Source: an uncultured Lachnospiraceae bacterium
GTDB lineage: Bacteria > Bacillota > Clostridia > Lachnospirales > Lachnospiraceae
Direction: 5' to 3'
Assembly: GCA_947175845.1 (NCBI GenBank)
Contig: CAMWOK010000225.1
Location: forward strand, 1-5,166
DNA length: 5,166 bases
In this document: positions 1-5,166 of the stretch, one piece after another
Layout: each line of letters opens with the position of its first letter
Position numbering within the stretch: the first letter of the stretch is position 1
Program-made: the position numbers and the translations under genes
Notes under the pieces: generated by a model
What the model was told of the DNA's origin: nothing
Seen by the model: the letters and a program-made list of their open reading frames with translations, nothing else
Database searches by the model: none

Positions 1-2
1 TC

Positions 3-185
3 CGGGCAGGGGACACGACGACCCGGTACCGCTATGACCCGCAGGGGAACCTGCTCGAGGAGCGGGGGGACACGTGGAACAAACGGTACACCTATGACGC
101 CGCAAACCGCCAGACGGGAATAGAGCTGATAGGACCATCAAGTTTAGTAAGTGTAGTGCTTCTGATGAAGATGTTCCTGTCTTGA
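3..185 (+). pseudogene. 3' fragment of an Rhs YD-repeat protein, truncated in the repeat core
   Basis: The frame is open from the left edge and reads TTRYRYDPQGNLLEE followed by KRYTYDAANRQTGIEL, two tandem YD repeats of the Rhs/teneurin type. In this family the repeats build a large beta-cage around a C-terminal toxin, and the core normally ends in a conserved DPxGxxGG-like motif before the toxin. Neither that motif nor a toxin domain is present. After GIEL (about position 130) the DNA turns AT-rich and the frame gives about 18 unrelated residues before TGA at 183-185. The GC-rich codon use matches the vgrG-rhs gene at the right end of the window. I infer that recombination or deletion removed the end of the core and the toxin. 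The gene begins outside the window, so its full size is unknown. Confidence 0.8.
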
Positions 186-346
186 ATCTGGGAGGTGGAT
201 GGTCAGGAGATAGTGGAGCGACCATTGCGGCAAAAAATAACCAGTTGCTCTTTGTGGGGGAATGGGGTGATATAAATTTATGGGATGACGGAGCAGAGAT
301 GATTTACGATTCTATATTCAATTTTGCAGGGCAAAAAAACAAATAA
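131..346 (+). pseudogene. C-terminal remnant of an unknown gene, possibly an immunity protein
   Basis: A second frame, shifted relative to the Rhs fragment, stays open through the junction and ends at TAA 344-346. From about 137 it reads like a real protein end: IKFSKCSASDEDVPVLNLGG, then WSGDSGATIAAKNNQLLFVG, then EWGDINLWDDGAEMIYDSIF. The only in-frame ATG (289) lies near the end, and no ribosome binding site precedes any useful start, so the 5' part of the gene is missing. The acidic, tryptophan-rich ending and the place just after an Rhs gene fit a displaced immunity gene, but I do not recognise the family. The tail of a toxin domain or a chance open frame are alternatives. The TAA lies 32 bases before the next gene. 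Confidence 0.5.
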
Positions 347-366
347 TTTCTAATTCTAACGTGAAT

Positions 367-371
367 GGAGG
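367..371 (+). promoter_or_regulatory. Ribosome binding site setting the start at 379
   Basis: GGAGG (within TGGAGGAA) lies seven bases before ATG 379. It favours that ATG over the in-frame GTG at 361, which would place the site inside the coding region and has no ribosome binding site of its own. Confidence 0.8.
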
Positions 372-378
372 AAATCAG

Positions 379-1005
379 ATGGATGAACAGGAGTATGTGA
401 TTAAGGGAACTTTGGAGGGTATGATTAATGTTTTACAGAAAGATTTTGACATGCCTTCTGATGAGGCCAAATTTTTTGTGTACAATATGATAAACCAGTA
501 TGGCAAGGATGATGCCGATGCGGTTGACAAACAGGAGTTGGATACGTGGTATCTTGAGAAGGCCGATCAATATAAAGGCCAGATACTGAATACACACATG
601 GTGATCAATTTTACAAATATTACACAGAGTTTATATCACGCGGCATATGACTTCCTTGCGAGGTATCTTTTCGGAAGGAAGATTGATCTGCCATTGATCG
701 GGGCCGGTCTGGTGTACACAATCGGAACAGCAGTAAAGAAAATAGAGGATACAGATTACTGTGTATTTTCACGTATTGTAGAATTGTGCGTGGGAAACAA
801 GGAGAGATTTTTTGATGAGTCAGATATTGTGACAGCCGATAAAGATGGAAAATGTGACTGTCAGGATGAGGATTGGAAGTGCACATACCTGTCGAGGGAT
901 GATAATTGTACCTGCAATGAGAACAAGATTAGATTATCATTTAATCATCTGGAAGATCAGGGTATTATCAAGAGGGTTGGATGTCGGTGGCAGCTAATGA
1001 AATAG
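379..1005 (+). CDS. Cysteine-cluster protein with possible C-terminal winged helix, unknown function
   Basis: This encodes 208 residues from ATG 379, behind a strong GGAGG site. I do not recognise the family. The first 125 residues look helical and soluble, with an acidic stretch (YGKDDADAVDKQELD, residues 41-55) and a short hydrophobic stretch, LPLIGAGLVYTIGTAV (104-119), that is too weak to call a membrane anchor. Residues 159-179 hold C159, C161, C168, C177 and C179 (CxC-x6-C-x8-CxC), which could bind zinc or another metal. The last part, KIRLSFNHLEDQGIIKRVG (183-201) plus CRWQL, resembles the recognition helix and wing of a winged-helix domain, so a nucleic-acid-binding or regulatory role is possible. 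The peptidase-like gene starts 29 bases downstream on the same strand with no terminator between, so the two are probably co-transcribed. I see no convincing promoter directly upstream. Codon use is AT-rich, unlike the flanking rhs DNA. Confidence 0.85.
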   Translation: MDEQEYVIKGTLEGMINVLQKDFDMPSDEAKFFVYNMINQYGKDDADAVDKQELDTWYLEKADQYKGQILNTHMVINFTNITQSLYHAAYDFLARYLFGRKIDLPLIGAGLVYTIGTAVKKIEDTDYCVFSRIVELCVGNKERFFDESDIVTADKDGKCDCQDEDWKCTYLSRDDNCTCNENKIRLSFNHLEDQGIIKRVGCRWQLMK

Positions 1006-1034
1006 ACAATAAATTGTGGAGAGAGGTTTAGGAT

Positions 1035-2726
1035 ATGACTGATGCTAAAGAGCAGTTATCATATGTACAAGAGCAGGATACAGGGACAACAAATGAGACT
1101 GTTGTTGTGATTAAGTCAGAAGTGGAATTAGTAAATTTTCTGGTTGATATATTATGTTTTGGGGATTGTGTAGATGAGGCAGATCTTGAAAAGGATAACT
1201 CCTTTAAAATCTTGTATTCCCTGTTGAAAAGATCTTCCGTGGTTACAATAGCAATAGAGGATAAATATGTGGACAGGGTATACAGGGACAGTTATTACAT
1301 GCACTTTTCCTGTAAGCATGGAGAATACAGCAGGTTTTGCAAGCGATTGTTCATATTTAAGGGCGATGTATTTGAAAACGCAGGTGACAGAGCATTTTCG
1401 GAGTTGGATGTCCTGAAACTGCAGAAGAGATTTATAGGGACTGTGGTGATCAGGCCCCTGCGGGAAGGAAAAGTGGGGAGGTCACTAATCAATCCGTATT
1501 TTGTGCTGGGTGAAAAGGATACATACCTGCGTTTTGCCAGGTATTCGGCCACAATATATGGGATGCGGCTGTATGTGAATGCGTTTCCTTTTTCCATGCA
1601 GGACGGGGAAACGACTACCTGTGCGGAAATCACAATATTAGTACTGATGGATTATTTCAGCAGAAAGTACTCAGAGTATAGAAGTATTTTACCAAGTGAC
1701 ATCGCAGATATCGTTGGAAAGAACGATTTTGAACGGACACTGCCGTCAAGAGGTCTGAAATACGCATTGATTACAAAGGTTTTTTCGGAGGAAGGGTTTT
1801 ATCCGAGACTGTACAGTTATGGTCGGAATGCATTTGCAGATATGTCACAATTCAAACGGGTAATGCATTACTACATTGAATCAGGTATTCCTGTCGCTGT
1901 AGGTGCAAAAGTAGATGAAAAGACAAGACATTCCATTGTCTGTATCGGACATGGCAGGATCAATTATGACAATATCAAAAAGAAAATTTATGCGGTGTAT
2001 GATACGGATGCGGGAACTGGAAATTATATCTGGCTGGTGGATTCTTCTGATTTGTGTAATAACTACATCGTTATGGATGATGGACACACTCCATATGAAA
2101 ACTATGAATGGAAATCGGAAATTTCACATAATGTAGAGAAAAAGGATAGATGCAAGCTGGAAAATTATGAACCGGAAATGTTGATGGTTCCGTTGTATAA
2201 GCGTATGTTTCTGGAGGCACAGGATGCATATGACATATGTACATCCACGTTGGCGAGCAGGATGGCAGGGATTCAGCGGTTTTATCCTGAGATGGGAACA
2301 AAACAGAATCCGGTTGTGATCCGTCTGTTTATGTGTTCTTCAAGGAACTATAAACAGCGGAGGATTGCAAATTTAGGCCCTGAGAATAAAGACATTTCTG
2401 ACCGGTACAAGGAACTGCGTCTGCCAAGGTTTATATGGGTGTGCGAGATCTACGATGAGAAGAGTTATTGCGAGGGGAAAGCAAAAGGAGAACTTGTCAT
2501 AGATGCAACAGCCTCGCCGGATCATGGCACAAAAAGTATACTTTTGATCCATTATCCACATAATATTCTGGTTTGCAGGAAAAACATTGAAGATGTAGAG
2601 AAGCATTTTGGGATAAATGAAAAATTTCAGAAGTTTGATAAATGGGAATCCTTTAAAGGGTATGACCACAATTTGTTTATGCCGAAAACGGCAAATCAAC
2701 ATATGAATAGCAAGTTGGAAATATGA
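1035..2726 (+). CDS. Papain-like/C39-like cysteine peptidase family protein
   Basis: This encodes 563 residues from ATG 1035; an AGAGAGG purine site (1020-1026) lies eight bases upstream. There is no signal peptide or membrane segment, so the product is probably cytoplasmic or exported by another route. Residues 30-135 are a separate N-terminal region with C93, H95 and C102. FIGTVVIRPLREGKVGRSL (133-151) and MQDGETTTCAE (188-198) resemble the G-x-(I/V)-V-(I/V)-R-P...GR and Q-D-x5-C-A motifs that I recall from uncharacterised papain-fold proteins. Likely active-site residues are Q189 (oxyanion hole), C196, H299 (in KTRHSIVCIGHG, after the GIPVAVG strand at 284-290), and D348 or D349 in IVMDDGHTPY. 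The order Q, C, H, D fits the papain/C39 fold. The C-terminal 200 residues have no motif I know. No Gly-Gly leader peptide or ABC exporter is nearby, so bacteriocin maturation is unlikely. Fold assignment is moderate; substrate and biological role are unknown. Confidence 0.9.
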   Translation: MTDAKEQLSYVQEQDTGTTNETVVVIKSEVELVNFLVDILCFGDCVDEADLEKDNSFKILYSLLKRSSVVTIAIEDKYVDRVYRDSYYMHFSCKHGEYSRFCKRLFIFKGDVFENAGDRAFSELDVLKLQKRFIGTVVIRPLREGKVGRSLINPYFVLGEKDTYLRFARYSATIYGMRLYVNAFPFSMQDGETTTCAEITILVLMDYFSRKYSEYRSILPSDIADIVGKNDFERTLPSRGLKYALITKVFSEEGFYPRLYSYGRNAFADMSQFKRVMHYYIESGIPVAVGAKVDEKTRHSIVCIGHGRINYDNIKKKIYAVYDTDAGTGNYIWLVDSSDLCNNYIVMDDGHTPYENYEWKSEISHNVEKKDRCKLENYEPEMLMVPLYKRMFLEAQDAYDICTSTLASRMAGIQRFYPEMGTKQNPVVIRLFMCSSRNYKQRRIANLGPENKDISDRYKELRLPRFIWVCEIYDEKSYCEGKAKGELVIDATASPDHGTKSILLIHYPHNILVCRKNIEDVEKHFGINEKFQKFDKWESFKGYDHNLFMPKTANQHMNSKLEI

Positions 2727-2781
2727 GACTGATATGCCGTTTTTGGGGGATATTAACAGTGAAGGCATATTTAAGTTTATG

Positions 2782-2810
2782 TTGACATTTAAAACGGGTA
2801 CATTTATAAT
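2782..2810 (+). promoter_or_regulatory. Consensus sigma-A promoter for the 61-residue gene
   Basis: TTGACA (2782-2787) and TATAAT (2805-2810) are separated by exactly 17 bases, a perfect match to the housekeeping sigma-A/sigma-70 consensus. Transcription would start near 2817, about 28 bases before ATG 2845. The promoter lies in the 118-base gap after the peptidase gene, so the small gene can be expressed independently. ACATTTA occurs twice here (2785-2791 and 2800-2806), overlapping the -35 end and the -10 start. Confidence 0.85.
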
Positions 2811-2830
2811 TATGAATATGGAAGAAGAAT

Positions 2831-2835
2831 GGGAG
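2831..2835 (+). promoter_or_regulatory. Ribosome binding site setting the start at 2845
   Basis: GGGAG, within a purine-rich run from 2820, sits nine bases before ATG 2845. The longer in-frame start at ATG 2734 has no such site and would lie upstream of the predicted transcription start, so it is rejected. Confidence 0.7.
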
Positions 2836-2844
2836 AATAACAAC

Positions 2845-3030
2845 ATGGCAATAAAACGAGTAAAGCTAGACTATAGACCAGCGGTCGTGAAGGCACCACC
2901 AGTGGAAGAGATTGAGATTCCCAGCAGCCATATGGAAGAGCTTGACAGATCGATCAGGCAGAAGGTAAGACAGAATGAAGCAGAACGCGCGGCCAGCATA
3001 GAGGCCGCCGGGAAATATACAGTCCGATAA
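2845..3030 (+). CDS. Small charged protein of 61 residues, unknown function
   Basis: The protein begins MAIKRVKLDYRPAVVKAPPV and ends AASIEAAGKYTVR. It has a basic start, a proline-containing linker (residues 12-26), then a predicted charged helix over about residues 28-56 (MEELDRSIRQKVRQNEAERA and onward). It has no cysteine, signal peptide or membrane segment, and I recognise no family. It has its own consensus promoter and a terminator 38 bases after the stop, so it forms a single-gene unit. The later codons are GC-rich (GCG GCC AGC, GAG GCC GCC GGG), closer to the vgrG-rhs DNA than to the two AT-rich genes before it. That suggests it belongs to the rhs backbone, perhaps as an adaptor or chaperone-like accessory protein; this is inference. 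A small regulator or antitoxin-like protein is the main alternative. Confidence 0.75.
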   Translation: MAIKRVKLDYRPAVVKAPPVEEIEIPSSHMEELDRSIRQKVRQNEAERAASIEAAGKYTVR

Positions 3031-3067
3031 AGATTTTTCAGCAATCAGAAATAACCTGTATTGGAAT

Positions 3068-3111
3068 AAAAATAAAGTGTGTCAGTTAGAAAACAGCACA
3101 CTTTATTTTTT
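3068..3111 (+). terminator. Rho-independent terminator after the 61-residue gene
   Basis: AAAAATAAAGTGTG (3068-3081) pairs perfectly with CACACTTTATTTTT (3097-3110) around a 15-base loop, and the right arm ends in a T run (3106-3111). Because the outer stem is an A tract facing a T tract, it could also work on the minus strand. It would insulate the downstream vgrG-rhs frame from the strong promoter at 2782. Confidence 0.88.
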
Positions 3112-3284
3112 GTTGTAATGAAATATGGTTGAAGAACTATTAGAAAACTTGCGGTAGATCAATGTCAGGAATTATTTCTTAACAGTTTTTTAGTATAAGC
3201 AGCACAACTGGTATATATCTTGAATTATCATCATAGACGCCTGTGAACCGGGTATTGTCTTCAAGAATGTAGTTCTGATTCACA
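3112..3284. other. AT-rich gap with no gene before the VgrG-Rhs frame
   Basis: I see no promoter close to consensus, no RNA gene and no open frame on the + strand longer than a few codons. MVEELLENLR followed by a stop at 3125-3157 is too short to call. Composition changes from AT-rich to GC-rich at about 3285, the apparent left border of the vgrG-rhs DNA. Confidence 0.5.
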
Positions 3285-3322
3285 AGGAGAATTCCCTGCA
3301 GTACAGGTATGCCCAGACGCTG

Positions 3323-5166
3323 ATGAAACAGATCGACGCAGTTGGAAGTCGGACGGAATACTATCCGAACGGGACCGTGAAGAGCCTGGTGCTCGAACGG
3401 GCGAAGACCGGGCGGTACAACCTGTTCCTGCTGGACGGGAAACTGAGAAAGGACCCTGTCGCAAGCCTTGCGCTGGTGAGAGTCTGCTGCGCCGGCCTCC
3501 ACCCGCAGGAGAACATCAAGTGGGAGATCACCACGGGCCGGAGCCTGTGCCTGGCACAGAAAGTCAGCTTCCGGGGCATCAGTGCGGTCGTCACCAGGAT
3601 CTGTTGGAGGACGGTGAAGGGGGAGCTGGTGCGCTCCTATGAGCTGAGCCGCAGGAAAGGGCTCCTGTGCGCGCGCAGGAAGAACCCCCATATCTACGGC
3701 ATGAGCATCCCGGCGACGGTGATGGAGCGTGCGGGGAACTGTGTGCGTGTGCATTTCCATATCGACCCGGAGTATGAAAGTGCACCGAACAACAGGTATT
3801 TCTCTTACGCCATAGAGAGCAGCTTCATCTACTGCATGCCGGAGGAGGGCAGCCAGGTACATATCTATTTCCCGGGGGACGACGAAGGAAGCGCCGTGGC
3901 GGTCCATGCCGTCCGTACGTCCCCGCAGGGAGGAGGCGGAGCGGGCTATGCGCAGGAGCCGGACAACAAGTCGGTCTCCAACGTGAACGGAGCGGAGATG
4001 CTGCTCACGCCGGGGAACGCCGGCCTGTACGCGGATCAGGAGGAGGCGGCATACATCGTGCTGGACACGTCGGGGAATGCCGTCATCGCGGGGAAGGACG
4101 TGGAGATCAGGACACAGGGGAGCATATCCATAGGTGAGCCTGACGGCGTGGAGGGACAGCCTTCCGCACAGGCCGTGTTCGAGGCTGGGCTACTGGTATT
4201 CAAGGCAGGGGACGAAGAGCAGGATCCCGGGATCAGCCTGACGGAGGAGGTGCAGATCTGCGCCGTGTTCATAAAGCTGGAGGCGTCGGACACTTCGCCT
4301 GCCGAGCCGTCTGCAGGCGACATCCTTGCCCAGGTGACGGCAGGGGATGAGCAGGCGCGTGCGGACATCAACGGGAATGCGGCCATGGAGCTGGCGGACA
4401 AGTACGAGCAGGGCAGGTCGCAGATCCTGCACGGGATCACCAAGATCGCGGCGACGGTCGGCACGGTGCTGGTGGTCGGCGTGCTGACCGTGGTGACGGG
4501 CGGCGCGGCAGCGCTCGCAGCCCCCGCCATGATCGGGACGGTCGTCCTGGGCGCGGGCGTGACAGCTTTCGCGGCATCGGACATCGGCGAGGGGATAGAC
4601 AACATGGAAAAGGCCCAGAGCGGCGACCTGAACAGGGGCCACAATTTCATACGGGACGACCTGATGGACGGGAACGATCAGCTGTACAAGATCGTGGGCA
4701 CGGGGCTTGACATCGCATTCGGCGTCGTGTCAGGCGTCGCCGGCGGCGGGGCGCTCAAGGGCATCAAGGGCGCAAAACAGGCGATACAGACGATCAAGAC
4801 AGTCACACAGATCGGCGGGAACGTGGCCCACAGCGCGATCGACGAGCTGATCGACACGGGGACGGTGGACCCCCGGGGGCTGTTAATAAACACGGGGATC
4901 GGCCTGCTGCAGAACATGATCGGCGGGCGGATCACCGAGGGCGTGCTGGGAAAACTGGGGCTCACGGACTGCAGCATGGCAAAGAAGATCGCGGAGACCC
5001 TGGTGGGAACTGGCGTGGACACCAGTCTGGACGGGATCGTGAGCGGTCTGGCCGGACAGAAGTTCGACTTCTGGGACAGCCTGGCGCGCAATGCCTTCGC
5101 AAACGCGCTGTCAGCCTTCATCAGCGACCCGGTCGATGCCGTCACGGGCACGTATACCATCAATAC
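3323..5166 (+). CDS. VgrG-like spike fused to Rhs shell, 5'-truncated, runs off the right edge
   Basis: One + strand frame is open from 3224 to the window end; 3323 is its first ATG, but it lacks a ribosome binding site. Numbering from 3323: residues about 55-115 (CLAQKVSFRGISAVVTRI, then GELVRSYELSRRKGLL) resemble the end of the phage gpD/VgrG base domain. Residues about 127-200 (IYGMSIPATVMERAGNCVRV, then SSFIYCMPEEGSQVHIYFPG) are the gp5-type OB-fold. About 215-272 (NVNGAEMLLTP to EIRTQGSISIG) are spike-like beta repeats. About 374-420 and 456-480 are Gly/Ala-rich hydrophobic helices like the pre-shell membrane segments of Rhs effectors. At 602-614 comes DPVDAVTGTYTIN, the motif that opens Rhs proteins. 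Known family role: the spike loads the toxin-filled Rhs cage onto a contractile injection machine. VgrG-type base domains are usually far longer before the OB-fold, so the 5' end is probably lost. The YD repeats and toxin lie beyond the window. Confidence 0.85.
   Translation, partial: MKQIDAVGSRTEYYPNGTVKSLVLERAKTGRYNLFLLDGKLRKDPVASLALVRVCCAGLHPQENIKWEITTGRSLCLAQKVSFRGISAVVTRICWRTVKGELVRSYELSRRKGLLCARRKNPHIYGMSIPATVMERAGNCVRVHFHIDPEYESAPNNRYFSYAIESSFIYCMPEEGSQVHIYFPGDDEGSAVAVHAVRTSPQGGGGAGYAQEPDNKSVSNVNGAEMLLTPGNAGLYADQEEAAYIVLDTSGNAVIAGKDVEIRTQGSISIGEPDGVEGQPSAQAVFEAGLLVFKAGDEEQDPGISLTEEVQICAVFIKLEASDTSPAEPSAGDILAQVTAGDEQARADINGNAAMELADKYEQGRSQILHGITKIAATVGTVLVVGVLTVVTGGAAALAAPAMIGTVVLGAGVTAFAASDIGEGIDNMEKAQSGDLNRGHNFIRDDLMDGNDQLYKIVGTGLDIAFGVVSGVAGGGALKGIKGAKQAIQTIKTVTQIGGNVAHSAIDELIDTGTVDPRGLLINTGIGLLQNMIGGRITEGVLGKLGLTDCSMAKKIAETLVGTGVDTSLDGIVSGLAGQKFDFWDSLARNAFANALSAFISDPVDAVTGTYTIN
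4445..4579 (+). other. Hydrophobic helical segment inside the VgrG-Rhs protein
   Basis: The codons read KIAATVGTVLVVGVLTVVTG followed by GAAALAAPAMIGTVVLGAGV, long enough for two membrane-crossing helices. In Rhs effectors of type VI systems such segments lie ahead of the cage and are thought to help the toxin cross the target's inner membrane. That role here is by analogy. Confidence 0.6.

Noticed and set aside
324..352. Possible promoter TTGCAG-N17-TTTCTA before the cysteine-cluster gene
   Set aside because: The -10 box matches the consensus poorly; transcription may come from upstream instead.
361..378. GTG start for the cysteine-cluster protein
   Set aside because: The GGAGG site lies after this GTG and at ideal distance from ATG 379.
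1915..2136. 73-residue + strand frame inside the peptidase gene
   Set aside because: It overlaps the peptidase frame across its conserved H299 and DD region and has no independent support.
2734..2844. Longer start for the 61-residue protein
   Set aside because: The 37 extra codons run through the consensus promoter and lack a ribosome binding site; GGGAG at 2831 points to ATG 2845.
2373..2846. 157-residue minus-strand frame
   Set aside because: It is antisense to the peptidase gene end and the promoter region, with no ribosome binding site or recognisable motif.
3179..3907. 242-residue minus-strand frame
   Set aside because: Most of it lies opposite the VgrG-like OB-fold coding frame, has low-complexity composition and lacks a ribosome binding site; only its last 37 residues are kept as a weak finding.
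4036..5163. Minus-strand frames of 204, 150 and 161 residues
   Set aside because: They are Ser/Ala/Pro-rich or Arg-rich shadows of the GC-rich VgrG-Rhs frame, which shows clear family motifs on the + strand.

Overview
The window looks like an accessory locus of polymorphic-toxin (Rhs) genes from a Gram-positive, Clostridia-like bacterium, most plausibly Lachnospiraceae. That assignment is an inference from strong GGAGG-type ribosome binding sites, an A-rich sigma-A promoter, and an AT-rich centre between GC-rich Rhs DNA; no housekeeping marker is present.

Layout. Positions 1 to about 130 are the GC-rich 3' part of an rhs gene, with two YD repeats, cut off inside the repeat core. It runs out of frame into an AT-rich remnant (about 131-346) that keeps only the C-terminal end of another protein, possibly an old immunity gene. 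Two intact co-directional genes follow, 29 bases apart. The first (379-1005) is a 208-residue protein with a cysteine cluster and a possible C-terminal winged helix. The second (1035-2726) is a 563-residue protein that I read as a papain-like/C39-like cysteine peptidase (candidate residues Q189, C196, H299, D348/D349). A consensus promoter, TTGACA-N17-TATAAT (2782-2810), then drives a 61-residue charged protein (2845-3030) that ends at a good intrinsic terminator (3068-3111).

From about 3285 the DNA is GC-rich again. One uninterrupted + strand frame runs off the right edge at 5166. It encodes the end of a VgrG/gpD-like module, an OB-fold and spike region, hydrophobic helices, and the DPVDAVTG motif that opens an Rhs shell. 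The first part of the spike domain appears to be missing, so this VgrG-Rhs fusion is probably 5'-truncated or has an unusual start.

How the parts relate. Both flanks belong to the same kind of spike-Rhs toxin-delivery gene. The centre looks like a cargo block lodged between two damaged rhs/vgrG genes. The peptidase and its cysteine-rich partner are the best candidate for an undescribed two-gene system (toxin, defence or processing), but nothing in the sequence fixes their function.
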